Below are positions 1 to 8,452 of a stretch of 64,000 nucleotides of DNA, piece after piece. The notes under the pieces are model-generated. The model had not been told where the DNA came from. It was given only the letters and a program-made list of their open reading frames with translations, and made no database searches. Source of the stretch: Buttiauxella selenatireducens (GTDB lineage Bacteria; Pseudomonadota; Gammaproteobacteria; Enterobacterales; Enterobacteriaceae); assembly GCF_031432975.1 (NCBI RefSeq), contig NZ_CP133838.1:744001-808000 (forward strand), given 5' to 3'. A program made the position numbers and the translations under genes. Within the stretch, counting starts at the first letter, position 1. Every line of letters starts with the position of its first letter.

Positions 1-202
1 CAAGCTTTGATCGCTTGCCGCGCCCGGCTTCGGCTTGCCAGCTTAACCAGCCATTTTCCTGCATCGCGCTGAGCAACGTTCGCATATGGCGGCGGGAGCA
101 ATTCAGCAGTTCGGCCAAATCATTCAGCGTCGTTTCTTGCGGCTTGCCTTCGAAGCTTTGCCAGAGGCGAATGAATTGTTGCTGTAGACGACCTGTAGAC
201 AT
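1..202 (-). CDS. sgrR: SgrR, transcriptional regulator of glucose-phosphate stress (N-terminal part)
   Basis: Only the first ~67 codons are in the window; the gene runs off the left edge. The start ATG is at 202 on the minus strand and the protein opens [20 protein letters not shown]. The segment [20 protein letters not shown] and the basic GRGKRSKL stretch are the winged-helix DNA-binding domain of the SgrR family, very close to E. coli SgrR. In the family this domain is followed by a solute-binding-like domain, not visible here. SgrR activates sgrS when phosphosugars accumulate. It is divergent from sgrS, about 67 bp away, the arrangement needed for autoregulation and sgrS activation from a shared control region. 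The identification is firm; the C-terminal part cannot be judged. Confidence 0.93.
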   Translation of the reverse strand, partial: MSTGRLQQQFIRLWQSFEGKPQETTLNDLAELLNCSRRHMRTLLSAMQENGWLSWQAEAGRGKRSKL

Positions 203-290
203 AAAAGAGGAACTCCTGGCAGAAACTCATCAATTTAACTTTCCTCATATTACGCCAATAATCATCAACGATGAAAGCGAGGAGGTACAT

Positions 291-452
291 ATGAAACGGT
301 CACCGGTTGTTAAGTTTTATCAACAGTATTTTGCCGCAACACAACGTGTTTCTGCTGGATGGCTGGCTCGCCAGACAGCGTCGCAACGTCTGAGGATGCT
401 CGAGGACTTAATGCAGTGGGAAGTCACCACTTCCGCAACCGTGAAGTACTAA
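291..452 (+). CDS. sgrT: SgrT, small inhibitor of glucose PTS transport
   Basis: A 53-residue protein encoded inside the SgrS RNA. In E. coli SgrT (43 aa) blocks glucose entry through PtsG. The hallmark pattern is present: FYQQYFAAT, a W in the middle, then QRLRMLEDLMQW. Most of the extra length is around the N-terminus (MKRSPVV) and the middle. The ATG at 291 is preceded by an excellent ribosome site, GGAGG, at 281-285, stronger than usual for this gene. The same frame is open further upstream, but the SgrS start and the GGAGG argue for 291. The stop is TAA at 452, just before the base-pairing segment of SgrS. Confidence 0.88.
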   Translation: MKRSPVVKFYQQYFAATQRVSAGWLARQTASQRLRMLEDLMQWEVTTSATVKY

Positions 453-494
453 CTCGTTGATTCATGTGTGACTGAGAATTGGTGATGTTCACCC

Positions 495-525
495 AGCCAG
501 CGGTTTTTTACCGCTGGCTTTTTTA
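495..525 (+). terminator. Rho-independent terminator of SgrS
   Basis: A perfect 9-bp stem AGCCAGCGG/CCGCTGGCT (495-503 and 511-519) with a short loop is followed by a run of six T (519-524). It forms the 3' end of SgrS and provides the poly-U tail needed for Hfq binding. It separates sgrS from setA, though readthrough into setA is known in E. coli. Confidence 0.9.
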
Positions 526-584
526 TTCGGTATAGTGGACGGCTTGCACATTTATCACCCGCTCAAGCAAAAGGATCTCTCTGC

Positions 585-1763
585 ATGGCCTGGTTTTTGA
601 CAAAAGGACGACGCCTCAATCCGGTGTACACGGCATTTATGGTTGTGGCATTTATGATGGGGATTGCAGGGGCACTTCAGGCGCCCACGCTGAGCCTGTT
701 TTTAACGCGTGAAGTGCAAGTGCGGCCGTTCTGGGTCGGGTTATTTTATACCGTCAATGCGATAGCCGGGATTCTGGTCAGCCTGATGCTGGCGAAGCGT
801 TCCGATAGCCGGGGCGACAGGCGCAAACTGATTATGATTTGCTGCGCGATGGCCGTAGCAAACTGCATTTTATTTGCTTTTAACCGTCACTACCTGACGT
901 TAATCACCGTGGGCGTCATGTTCGCTTCCATTGCTAACACGGCGATGCCGCAAATCTTCGCCCTGGCTCGCGAGTATGCGGATAGGTCAGCTCGTGAAGT
1001 CGTGATGTTCAGCTCGATAATGCGTGCGCAATTGTCGCTTGCCTGGGTCATTGGCCCGCCGTTGTCGTTTATGCTGGCGTTAAACTACGGCTTTACCACC
1101 ATGTTTCTTATCGCGGCGGGGATTTTTGTTATTTCGCTGGCGCTTATCTTTTTTGCTCTGCCGTCGGTCAGCCGAATTGAGCAGCCCGCCGATCTGGCGC
1201 TTACGGAAGTTAGCGGCTGGAAAGACAAGAACGTCCGTATGTTGTTCATCGCATCGATGCTGATGTGGACTTGCAACACCATGTACATCATAGATATGCC
1301 GCTGTGGGTCAGCAGTGATTTAGGGTTGCCTGAGTCGCTGGCGGGGCTACTGATGGGGACGGCTGCGGGGCTTGAAATCCCGGCGATGATCCTTGCGGGC
1401 TATTATGTGAGGCGTTTTGGTAAGCGGCGCATGATGGTGATTGCGGTGGCGGCGGGCGTGCTGTTTTACGTTGGACTGATTCTGTTCCACAGCCGCACGG
1501 CGCTGCTGTTGCTCCAATTATTTAATGCGGTATTTATTGGCATTGTCGCCGGGATTGGAATGCTATGGTTCCAGGATTTAATGCCGGGCAAGCCGGGGTC
1601 CGCGACCACATTATTTACCAACAGTATCTCTACCGGCGTGATTCTGGCAGGGGTGTTACAAGGCGCGCTGGCTGAGAGTTTTGGGCACTATTCGGTGTAT
1701 TGGCTGATTGCGGGATTGGCGGTGTTAGCGCTGGTTTTGACCAGTAGGGTCAAAAATATCTAA
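585..1763 (+). CDS. setA: SetA, sugar efflux transporter (MFS)
   Basis: A 392-residue major facilitator protein of the SET family, the same length as E. coli SetA. Segments such as FMMGIAGALQAPTLSLFL, FYTVNAIAGI, ALAREYADRSAREVVMFSS and MLWFQDLMPG are near-identical in the family. Twelve hydrophobic segments are expected. E. coli SetA exports glucose analogues and lactose and helps cells recover from glucose-phosphate stress. Its place just after sgrS fits co-transcription by readthrough of the sRNA terminator. The ATG at 585 follows AAGGA at 570-574. An ERIC element begins immediately after the stop codon, and the next gene (hemW) is convergent. Confidence 0.95.
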   Translation: MAWFLTKGRRLNPVYTAFMVVAFMMGIAGALQAPTLSLFLTREVQVRPFWVGLFYTVNAIAGILVSLMLAKRSDSRGDRRKLIMICCAMAVANCILFAFNRHYLTLITVGVMFASIANTAMPQIFALAREYADRSAREVVMFSSIMRAQLSLAWVIGPPLSFMLALNYGFTTMFLIAAGIFVISLALIFFALPSVSRIEQPADLALTEVSGWKDKNVRMLFIASMLMWTCNTMYIIDMPLWVSSDLGLPESLAGLLMGTAAGLEIPAMILAGYYVRRFGKRRMMVIAVAAGVLFYVGLILFHSRTALLLLQLFNAVFIGIVAGIGMLWFQDLMPGKPGSATTLFTNSISTGVILAGVLQGALAESFGHYSVYWLIAGLAVLALVLTSRVKNI

Positions 1764-1887
1764 TACCCGTCATACTTCAAGCTGCAGATGCGTTGGCTGC
1801 GCTCCCTCACCCCAGTCACTTACTTGTGTAAGCTCCTGGGGATTCACTCTCTTGCCGCCTTTCTGCAACTCGAATTATTTAGGGTAT
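1764..1887 (+). repeat. ERIC element
   Basis: The full-length enterobacterial repetitive intergenic consensus is recognisable by its ends (TACCCGTCATACTTCAAG ... CAACTCGAATTATTTAGGGT) and by the core CTTACTTGTGTAAGCTCCTGGGGATTCAC. It fills almost all of the gap between the convergent setA and hemW genes and could fold into a long hairpin that separates the two transcripts. Confidence 0.93.
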
Positions 1888-1905
1888 TTTTGATAGTGTT
1901 GATTT

Positions 1906-3042
1906 TTATTCAGCTAAAAACAGTTCCAGCAGCGAATTCAAAAACAGCTTCCCGTGCTCGGTAATTTGCCAATATTCCTCAGTTTCAATCAGGTAGTCTT
2001 TGGCAATGGCTTCATCTAACTGTGCACGAATCACGGTTTCGTCCAGCCCGGTATACAGGCTAAATTCATTGCGCGGTGCGGCTTCCAGCAGGCGGAAACG
2101 GTTCATAAAGAACTCGAACGGTTTATCCGCTTGCTCAACATCGTGCTGGCGATCGAGGTATTTACCTTCCATATAGCCGCGTGGGTGTCGCGTTTTGGCG
2201 GTACGCATAATGCGCCCGTCTTCGAACGTCACTTTACCGTGTGCGCCACAGCCAATTCCCAGGTAGTCGCCAAAACGCCAGTAGTTCAGGTTGTGCTGAC
2301 ACTGATAACCCGGTTTTGCGTATGCCGAGGTTTCGTATTGCTGATATCCCGCAGCCGTTAGCAGTTTGTCGCCCTGTTCGAAAATATCCCACAGCGCGTC
2401 GTCGTCCGGCAGTTTTGGCGGACGTGAGCTAAACAGCGTGTTCGGTTCAATCGTCAACTGATACCAGGAAAGATGCGGGGGATTAAGCTCAATGGCCTGG
2501 CGCAAATCATCCAGTGCTTCTTCAAGCGACTGGTCTGGCAAACCGTGCATCAAATCCAGATTGAAACTACGCAGCCCTAATCCGCTAGCCAGATTTGCCG
2601 CACGTTTCGCTTCACCCGCATCATGAATACGGCCCAGGCGTTTGAGTTTTTCTTCGCTAAAACTCTGCACACCGATAGAAATGCGGTTCACGCCAGCACG
2701 TTGATAGCCAACGAAACGGTCGGCCTCAACGGTGCCAGGGTTCGCTTCCATGGTAATTTCTGCATTCGCTGCCAGCGGCAGACGTGCACGCACGCCATCG
2801 AGCAACGTTTGCATCGCCTCGCTTGAAAGCAAGCTAGGCGTACCGCCACCAATAAAGATGGTCTTTATTTCACGTCCTTGTGCCAATGGCGCGTCGTTGT
2901 CCAGATCGCGCAACAGGTGGGCGACATACTCGTCGTGCGGGACGTCGCCTTTTAGTGCATGAGAATTGAAGTCACAGTAGGGGCACTTCTGCACGCACCA
3001 CGGGATGTGAATATAGAGACTCAGTGGTGGCAAATTAGCCAT
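1906..3042 (-). CDS. hemW: HemW, radical SAM heme chaperone
   Basis: A 378-residue protein, the same length as E. coli HemW (YggW). The radical SAM [4Fe-4S] motif CVQKCPYC (Cys16, Cys20, Cys23) sits at the N-terminus, followed by [20 protein letters not shown] and [10 protein letters not shown], the usual SAM-barrel landmarks. It resembles coproporphyrinogen dehydrogenase HemN but lacks the extra N-terminal Cys, as expected for the heme-trafficking chaperone that delivers heme to respiratory enzymes. Its start overlaps the end of rdgB by 8 bases, so it is translationally coupled and the last gene of a yggT-yggU-rdgB-hemW transcript. Confidence 0.95.
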   Translation of the reverse strand: MANLPPLSLYIHIPWCVQKCPYCDFNSHALKGDVPHDEYVAHLLRDLDNDAPLAQGREIKTIFIGGGTPSLLSSEAMQTLLDGVRARLPLAANAEITMEANPGTVEADRFVGYQRAGVNRISIGVQSFSEEKLKRLGRIHDAGEAKRAANLASGLGLRSFNLDLMHGLPDQSLEEALDDLRQAIELNPPHLSWYQLTIEPNTLFSSRPPKLPDDDALWDIFEQGDKLLTAAGYQQYETSAYAKPGYQCQHNLNYWRFGDYLGIGCGAHGKVTFEDGRIMRTAKTRHPRGYMEGKYLDRQHDVEQADKPFEFFMNRFRLLEAAPRNEFSLYTGLDETVIRAQLDEAIAKDYLIETEEYWQITEHGKLFLNSLLELFLAE

Positions 3043-3628
3043 TTTTCATTGCTTCCAGTAACAGTTTTAGTGCTTGCCCACGGTGGGAAATCGCGCGTTT
3101 TTCATCACGAGTGAGTTCAGCCGCAGTTTTTCCCTCGGTAGGGACAAAGAAAATCGGGTCGTAGCCAAAGCCGCCAGCTCCTGCGGCCTCGCGGGTAATC
3201 TGACCTTCCCAACTGCCGTGACACACCAGCGGTGTTGGATCTTCTGCATGACGCATATACACCAGCACACAATGGAACCGCGCTTTGCGTTGTTCGTCCG
3301 GCACATCTTTCAGTGTAGCCAGTAGCTTTTCCAGATTCTGCTGATCCGTTGCGTCAATGCCTGCGTAACGTGCCGAGTAAATACCCGGGGCGCCGCCCAA
3401 AACATCGACAGCCAGACCAGAATCATCAGCGATGGCAGGCAAACCCGTAATCTGCGCCGCGTGACGGGCTTTCAGAACGGCGTTTTCGATAAACGTCAGG
3501 CCAGTTTCTTCGGCTGACTCCACGCCTAACTCAGTTTGTGCCACAACATCCAGACCAAAATTGCCCAGTAAATCGGCAAGTTCACGCACTTTACCGGCGT
3601 TACCGGTCGCGAGGACAACTTTTTGCAT
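3035..3628 (-). CDS. rdgB: RdgB, dITP/XTP pyrophosphatase
   Basis: A 197-residue HAM1/RdgB-family enzyme that hydrolyses dITP, ITP and XTP to monophosphates, removing deaminated purines from the nucleotide pool. The family signature [12 protein letters not shown] is at the N-terminus, and the catalytic and metal-binding [20 protein letters not shown] region is around residues 67-86. The ATG at 3628 is chosen because the protein then starts [10 protein letters not shown] as in E. coli; an in-frame extension upstream to 3751 overlaps yggU and is not conserved. Its stop overlaps the hemW start by 8 bases. Confidence 0.95.
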   Translation of the reverse strand: MQKVVLATGNAGKVRELADLLGNFGLDVVAQTELGVESAEETGLTFIENAVLKARHAAQITGLPAIADDSGLAVDVLGGAPGIYSARYAGIDATDQQNLEKLLATLKDVPDEQRKARFHCVLVYMRHAEDPTPLVCHGSWEGQITREAAGAGGFGYDPIFFVPTEGKTAAELTRDEKRAISHRGQALKLLLEAMKNG

Positions 3629-3656
3629 AGTGAGATAATCCTGTGAAATTCGGTAA

Positions 3657-3947
3657 TTATTCGAGCAATGCCGCGACTTCCGTCGGGATTTGTTGCGGGT
3701 CGATAATCTTAACTTGCTTATGACGGCCCAACTCGCCTTTCTCAACCACAACCTGGCTTTTGGCGACGCGGAACTGTTTAGCCAGATATTTTACCAGATG
3801 GGCATTGGCTTTGCCGTCAATTGGCGGCGCGGTGATGGCGACTTTTAGTTCGTCGCCATGCAACCCAATAATGCTATCCCGGCTGGCTTTAGGCTGAATA
3901 TACAGCCGTAAAACCAGCCCGTCTGCGGTTTGACTCACTGCACTCAC
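3657..3947 (-). CDS. yggU: YggU, DUF167 family protein
   Basis: A small conserved protein of 96 residues (DUF167), function not established. The recognisable core is [21 protein letters not shown] followed by [26 protein letters not shown] start at 3947 gives exactly the E. coli length and overlaps the yggT stop in the sequence GTGA, a classic coupled junction. An ATG four codons upstream (3959) is the alternative. It lies in the yggS-yggT-yggU-rdgB-hemW gene string. Confidence 0.88.
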   Translation of the reverse strand: MSAVSQTADGLVLRLYIQPKASRDSIIGLHGDELKVAITAPPIDGKANAHLVKYLAKQFRVAKSQVVVEKGELGRHKQVKIIDPQQIPTEVAALLE

Positions 3948-4498
3948 AGCAAATACCACAGCCCCGGGAACAGATCCATGCCAAGGTAATTCAGTGCATA
4001 CAGAATCAAAATCACGACCATCGCGGAGAAATCAATGCCGCCCATTGCCGGAATAACACGGCGAATTGGCGCCATCATCGGTTCGGTCAATTGCATCAGC
4101 ACGTATTCAATTGGACTGCGACCCTGGCTAATCCAACTCATCAGCGAACGAATAATAATGACCCAGAACACCAGCGTACCGGCGGACTTGAACAGCGATA
4201 ACAGGCCAACCAGCAGATTCATTGGGTCAAGCGACAGCGCGCCTACCTGAATCAGCAGCAGAACAGGATACTTCAGCGTGGTGAGAATAAACGCCACCAG
4301 CAACGAAGAGGTATCAATTGGCCCAATCGAAGGGATTATCCGGCGCAATGGCCCGACAATCGGTTGGGTAATCTTGACGATAAATTGGGCAAAAGGATTG
4401 TAAAAATCACAACGCGACCACTGCATCCAGATGCGAATTAACAGCACCATCACATACAGTTCAATCAGTGTTTTGACCAGGAAAGTCAACGTTAGCAT
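3944..4498 (-). CDS. yggT: YggT, integral membrane protein of the YggT family
   Basis: A 184-residue membrane protein with two copies of the YggT repeat: [22 protein letters not shown] in the first half, and the [27 protein letters not shown] region with PAMGGIDFS in the second. Four or more hydrophobic segments are visible. In E. coli it has been linked to recovery from osmotic stress, but no biochemical activity is established. The ATG at 4498 ([10 protein letters not shown]) matches the E. coli start; an upstream ATG at 4525 is less likely. It is coupled to yggU by a 4-base overlap. Confidence 0.92.
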   Translation of the reverse strand: MLTLTFLVKTLIELYVMVLLIRIWMQWSRCDFYNPFAQFIVKITQPIVGPLRRIIPSIGPIDTSSLLVAFILTTLKYPVLLLIQVGALSLDPMNLLVGLLSLFKSAGTLVFWVIIIRSLMSWISQGRSPIEYVLMQLTEPMMAPIRRVIPAMGGIDFSAMVVILILYALNYLGMDLFPGLWYLL

Positions 4499-4585
4499 GG
4501 TGTTCCTCAATAATAAGCCCTGCATCTTTCTGGCTGTAGATGCATAATTTTGCGTCCTACAACCTGAAATCTATTGGGCTACGGT

Positions 4586-5290
4586 TTAGCTGGCGGAGTA
4601 ATCCCGCGCGCCGAAAATAGCGGTTCCAATGCGCACCATGGTGCTGCCTGCGGCAATCGCGGCGTCCATGTCATCGGTCATGCCCAGAGACAACGTATCA
4701 ACCGTTGCATAGCGGTTTTTGAGCGATGTGAAAGCGGCTGCCATTTTCTGGCAAACTGCTAACTGATGCTCGTAATCAGGTTCAGGGGCAGGGATCGCCA
4801 TTAAACCTCGTAACACCAAACCCGGTAGTGCAGCGACGTCAGCCGCCAGCGCATCAAGCTCACTTAGCGCAATACCAGACTTGCTTTGTTCATCACTAAT
4901 GTTTATTTGGATCAGCACGTTAAGCGGTGCAAGTTCGGCCGGACGCTGTTCGCTTAAACGGGTGGCGATACGAAGCCTGTCGACGGTGTGGCACCAGTCA
5001 AAATGTTCAGCGACCAGACGGCTTTTGTTCGACTGTAAAGGGCCGATAAAGTGCCATTCCAGTGTGGCTTCGCTGTTCTCGGCAAAGTAACGAATTTTAT
5101 CCACGCCTTCTTGCACGTAGTTTTCACCGAAAGCGCGTTGCCCGGCAGCAATCGCTTCTGCGAGGGCGCTCGCAGGCTTCGTTTTGCTTACTGCAAGCAA
5201 AGTAACTTCCTCTGGAGCACGGCCGCAGCGTTTAGTTGCCGCTAAGATTTTGTGCTGAACCTGTGCCAGATTGTGCGTTATCTCATTCAT
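4586..5290 (-). CDS. yggS: YggS, pyridoxal phosphate homeostasis protein
   Basis: A 234-residue PLP-binding protein of the PLPBP/YggS family with a TIM-barrel resembling the alanine racemase N-domain. The PLP lysine is in LLAVSKTKP (Lys36); further landmarks are FGENYVQE, LEWHFIGPLQSNK, LIQINIS and LSLGMTDDMDAAI. It controls the cellular PLP pool rather than catalysing a known reaction. The ATG at 5290 gives the E. coli length. The divergent yggR starts only 15 bp away, so the two genes share a very compact control region. Confidence 0.94.
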   Translation of the reverse strand: MNEITHNLAQVQHKILAATKRCGRAPEEVTLLAVSKTKPASALAEAIAAGQRAFGENYVQEGVDKIRYFAENSEATLEWHFIGPLQSNKSRLVAEHFDWCHTVDRLRIATRLSEQRPAELAPLNVLIQINISDEQSKSGIALSELDALAADVAALPGLVLRGLMAIPAPEPDYEHQLAVCQKMAAAFTSLKNRYATVDTLSLGMTDDMDAAIAAGSTMVRIGTAIFGARDYSAS

Positions 5291-5305
5291 AGGTTGGAAA
5301 GTGAT

Positions 5306-6370
5306 ATGGATATCGAAGAAATTGTGGCCCTTAGTGTAAAGCATAATGTCTCTGATCTACACCTGTGCGCGCACCTTCCTGCTCGCTGGCGCAGGCAAGG
5401 GCGGCTTGAACTGCTGCCTGGAGGTGCTCCTGAGCCGGATGTTTTGCTGGAAGACTGGCTGTCGAAAGCACAAAAGGTGCAACTGCAAGAAACCGGGCAG
5501 GTTGATTTTGCCGTGACCCTACAATCAGGGGTGCGATTGCGGGCTAACGCATTTCACCAGTTGCATGGGCACTCTCTTGCCTTGCGGTTATTGCCTTTAA
5601 ACTGCCCCAAACTTGAGGCGTTAAATGTCCCGCCACTGATACCCGAATTGCTACAGTCGCGAGATGGCCTGATTCTGGTCACTGGTGCGACGGGCAGCGG
5701 TAAATCCACCACGCTTGCGGCAATGGTTGATCATCTCAATCATCGGCTTGATGGGCATATACTGACGCTGGAAGATCCAATTGAGTTTGTTCATTCCTCT
5801 CATCACAGTCTGATTCAGCAGCGTGAACCCGGCACGCATTGCCGCTCTTTTGCCGCCGCTTTACGTGCCGCATTACGTGAAGACCCGGATGTGATTTTGC
5901 TGGGGGAATTACGCGATAGCGAAACTATCCGTCTGGCGCTCACTGCTGCGGAAACCGGCCATCTGGTACTGGCAACATTGCATACTCGCGGTGCCGCACA
6001 AGCGGTGGAACGGCTGGTGGATGTCTTTCCTGCAGAGGAAAAAAGCATGGTGCGCAGCCAGCTAGCCGGTAGCTTAAAAGCTGTGCTTGCGCAGAAATTA
6101 CAACCTGATGCTCAAGGTGGAAGGGGGGCTTTGTTTGAATTATTGGTAAATACCCCTGCTGTGGCGAGTCTTATCCGCGAGGGGAAAACGCATCAATTAC
6201 CCGGGCTAATTCAAACCGGCCAGCAATATGGCATGCAGAGTTTTGCGCAAAGCGAGGCGATGTTTCTTGGGAAAGGTCAGCTTGCAACGGCGGAGTGCGG
6301 AGTCGCGAGTGCGCCTTCCGCCGTAGAGGTAACAATCAAGGGTTATAGTCAAACCAACTTTCAAGAATGA
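5306..6370 (+). CDS. yggR: YggR, PilT-like secretion/retraction ATPase
   Basis: A 354-residue member of the PilT/GspE ATPase family. It carries Walker [11 protein letters not shown] at about 127-136, the Asp box with [13 protein letters not shown], Walker [13 protein letters not shown] and the His box [15 protein letters not shown]. PilT enzymes power retraction of type IV pili, but the function of YggR in enterics is unproven. It is about 28 residues longer than E. coli YggR (326 aa as I recall), the extra residues being at the C-terminus. The ATG at 5306 ([20 protein letters not shown]) matches E. coli. The 3' end overlaps the convergent ruvX by 35 bases. Confidence 0.92.
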   Translation: MDIEEIVALSVKHNVSDLHLCAHLPARWRRQGRLELLPGGAPEPDVLLEDWLSKAQKVQLQETGQVDFAVTLQSGVRLRANAFHQLHGHSLALRLLPLNCPKLEALNVPPLIPELLQSRDGLILVTGATGSGKSTTLAAMVDHLNHRLDGHILTLEDPIEFVHSSHHSLIQQREPGTHCRSFAAALRAALREDPDVILLGELRDSETIRLALTAAETGHLVLATLHTRGAAQAVERLVDVFPAEEKSMVRSQLAGSLKAVLAQKLQPDAQGGRGALFELLVNTPAVASLIREGKTHQLPGLIQTGQQYGMQSFAQSEAMFLGKGQLATAECGVASAPSAVEVTIKGYSQTNFQE

Positions 6371-6755
6371 TGACTGCGGAGGCTGAGTCAATGCTACCTT
6401 TGTTTAAAGCCCGGAAACCGCCGTGTTCAAACAAGCCTGCACGGGCTTCAACGGTGCTCAGGCGCTCATCCTGCAGAGAAACTTTTACGCCAAAACGCCC
6501 ATGCAGGCGGTTGGCAAACTTACGCGCACGGACGGTAAGTGGCTGTTCGGTGCCATCCATATTCAGGGGTAAGCCAACGATGACTTCATCGGGCTGCCAC
6601 TCTTTAAGGATTTTTTCGATAGCATTCCAGTCTGGCGTACCATCTTGTGCTTTCAGCGCGGTTAAAGGGCGCGCCGTTCCGGTAATACGCTGCCCGATGG
6701 CGACACCAATGCTTTTAGTACCGAAATCAAAGGCTAACAATGTCCCACTGCCCAT
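6336..6755 (-). CDS. ruvX: RuvX/YqgF, Holliday-junction-resolvase-like RNase
   Basis: A 139-residue RNase H-fold protein of the YqgF family. The acidic active-site segments are visible: [14 protein letters not shown] at the N-terminus, [21 protein letters not shown] and [14 protein letters not shown] at the C-terminus. In E. coli it is essential and implicated in 16S rRNA 5' maturation. The start codon shares one base with the yqgE stop (TAATG), so the two genes are translationally coupled. The 3' end runs 35 bases into the convergent yggR. Confidence 0.94.
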   Translation of the reverse strand: MGSGTLLAFDFGTKSIGVAIGQRITGTARPLTALKAQDGTPDWNAIEKILKEWQPDEVIVGLPLNMDGTEQPLTVRARKFANRLHGRFGVKVSLQDERLSTVEARAGLFEHGGFRALNKGSIDSASAVIILESWFDYNP

Positions 6756-7318
6756 TATGCGTGCCCCGCTTCGCTTGGCATATTATGAATATCAATGCCG
6801 ATTAATTTCGCGGCTTCACGCCAGCGTTCGGAAATTGGGGTGTGGAAAATAATCGATGCATCTGCTGGCGCAGTTAACCAGGCGTTGTCCAAAATCTCTT
6901 GTTCCAGTTGCCCTTTTTCCCAGGAAGAGTAGCCCAGTGCCACAATCACATCCGTAGGTTGGTTGGCCGTGCCGATAGTTTCGAGCACATCACGGGAAGT
7001 GGTGATCACCGTTTCATCAGAAATACAGATGCTTGAAGCGAAACAGTCCGGTGGCGAGTGCAAAATAAAACCCCGGTCTTCCGCTAATGGGCCGCCGATA
7101 AAAACAGGTTTATCAAGACGAATGGATGGGTCGCGCGGTTCTGGTTCGATTTTTAATTTTTCAAGAACACCGTCAACCTGAAGATTTTCGAGGGGTTTAT
7201 TGATGATTATCCCCATAGCGCCTTCGTCGCTATATTCACAAATATAAACGACTGCTCGCTTAAACAGAGGATCCTGGAGCGCCGGCATGGCAATTAGAAA
7301 GTGATGCTGTAAATTCAT
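6755..7318 (-). CDS. yqgE: YqgE, UPF0301 family protein
   Basis: A 187-residue protein of the AlgH/UPF0301 family, the same length as in E. coli, of unknown molecular function. Typical segments are [50 protein letters not shown] and [15 protein letters not shown]. The ATG at 7318 gives the conserved start MNLQHHF; a longer in-frame start at 7354 is not conserved. It is coupled to ruvX by a one-base stop/start overlap. Confidence 0.92.
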   Translation of the reverse strand: MNLQHHFLIAMPALQDPLFKRAVVYICEYSDEGAMGIIINKPLENLQVDGVLEKLKIEPEPRDPSIRLDKPVFIGGPLAEDRGFILHSPPDCFASSICISDETVITTSRDVLETIGTANQPTDVIVALGYSSWEKGQLEQEILDNAWLTAPADASIIFHTPISERWREAAKLIGIDIHNMPSEAGHA

Positions 7319-7406
7319 TGTCAGAGGTTCTGGTTCCGGTTGAAAAAGCGGCATTAAACGCGCGAGGAATAGTCAGTTTATCACTATTAAACTACTCCGG
7401 ACACTT

Positions 7407-7433
7407 GACCCATACCAAAGGTATGGGTCTTTT
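7407..7433 (+). terminator. Strong hairpin with T-run on the + strand between yqgE and gshB
   Basis: A perfect 10-bp stem GACCCATACC/GGTATGGGTC (7407-7416 and 7420-7429) with loop AAA is followed by TTTT on the plus strand only. Both neighbouring genes are on the minus strand, where no T-run follows the stem. As an intrinsic terminator it would therefore stop antisense transcription; on the minus strand it could be an mRNA-stabilising hairpin after gshB. Confidence 0.55.
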
Positions 7434-7454
7434 CCCTAAAGGGAGCGTGCACAA

Positions 7455-8402
7455 TTATTTAGCCAGACGTTTCTCGATAGCGTCGAACAACATTCCGGTG
7501 ATCGATACCGGGAATTCGGCTTCGATTTCGCGAATGCATGTTGGGCTGGTGACATTAATCTCGGTCAGGCGATCGCCGATGATATCCAGACCAACAAAGA
7601 TGAGCCCTTTGGCTTTCAATGTTGGGCCGACGCGGCGGGCAATTTCCCAATCGCTGTCAGTCAATGGACGCGGTTCGCCACGGCCACCGGCGGCCAGATT
7701 GCCACGGGTTTCGCCACCTTGTGGAATACGCGCCAGGCAATACGGAACGGGTTCGCCATCGACGACCAGAACACGTTTGTCGCCATCGACAATAGCAGGC
7801 AGGTAGTTTTGTGCCATGCAGTAACGATTACCGAGTTCAGTCAGCGTTTCAGCAATGACGCCGATGTTAGGATCGCCTTCTTTAACGCGGAAGATTGATG
7901 TGCCGCCCATGCCGTCCAGCGGCTTGAGAATGATGTCGCCGTGTTTTTGCCAGAACGCTTTAAGCTGCGCTTTGTTACGGGTTACCAGCGTTTCTGGGGT
8001 CAAATCAGCAAACCAGGCGGTGAACAGCTTTTCGTTACAGTCGCGCAGGCTTTGCGGTTTGTTAACGATCAGCGTGCCTTGTTCTTCTGCACGCTCAAGA
8101 ATGTAGGTCGCGTAGATAAATTCGGTATCAAAAGGCGGATCTTTACGCATTAAAATAACGTCGAGATCGGCAAGCTGGATATCTTGCTCACTACCAAATT
8201 CGACCCATTTATCGTAGTTCTGCTCGACACTGATCAGACGTGTGCGTGCGTGCGCTTCACCGTTGATCAAATACAGATCTGCCATTTCCATATAGTGGAG
8301 TTCGTATCCACGGCGCTGTGCTTCCAGCAACATGGCAAAACTGGAGTCTTTCTTGATGTTAATGTTTGCGATGGGGTCCATCACGATGCCGAGCTTGATC
8401 AT
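7455..8402 (-). CDS. gshB: GshB, glutathione synthetase
   Basis: A 315-residue ATP-grasp enzyme that joins gamma-glutamylcysteine and glycine to form glutathione, the second step of the pathway, in the cytosol. The N-terminal MIKLGIVMDPIANINIKKDSSFAML, the ATP-binding KPLDGMGGTSIFR, GDKRVLVVDGEPVPYCLARIP and GLIFVGLDIIGDRLTEINVTSPT are all family landmarks. The length is within one residue of E. coli. It lies 50 bp downstream of rsmE on the same strand, so it may be partly co-transcribed with it. Confidence 0.96.
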   Translation of the reverse strand: MIKLGIVMDPIANINIKKDSSFAMLLEAQRRGYELHYMEMADLYLINGEAHARTRLISVEQNYDKWVEFGSEQDIQLADLDVILMRKDPPFDTEFIYATYILERAEEQGTLIVNKPQSLRDCNEKLFTAWFADLTPETLVTRNKAQLKAFWQKHGDIILKPLDGMGGTSIFRVKEGDPNIGVIAETLTELGNRYCMAQNYLPAIVDGDKRVLVVDGEPVPYCLARIPQGGETRGNLAAGGRGEPRPLTDSDWEIARRVGPTLKAKGLIFVGLDIIGDRLTEINVTSPTCIREIEAEFPVSITGMLFDAIEKRLAK

Positions 8403-8452
8403 TGTTTTTCTCCTTTAAAGCTGGCTATAAGGCGTAAGCCTTGTACCAGTTT

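Larger units (their letters stand above)
270..525 (+). ncRNA. sgrS: SgrS, dual-function small RNA (ptsG silencer, encodes SgrT)
   Basis: This Hfq-dependent sRNA represses ptsG and related sugar-transporter mRNAs during phosphosugar stress. The 3' part at about 464-485 reads GTGTGACTGAGAATTGGTG, one base different from the E. coli segment that pairs with the ptsG translation start. It is followed by a GC stem (495-503/511-519) and a T run, the Rho-independent terminator and Hfq tail. The 5' end is inferred from the match to the E. coli start (GATGAAGC-like) at 270, giving about 256 nt against 227 nt in E. coli. The extra length lies mainly in the SgrT reading frame. It sits between sgrR and setA as in E. 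coli. The exact 5' end is uncertain by several bases. Confidence 0.88.
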
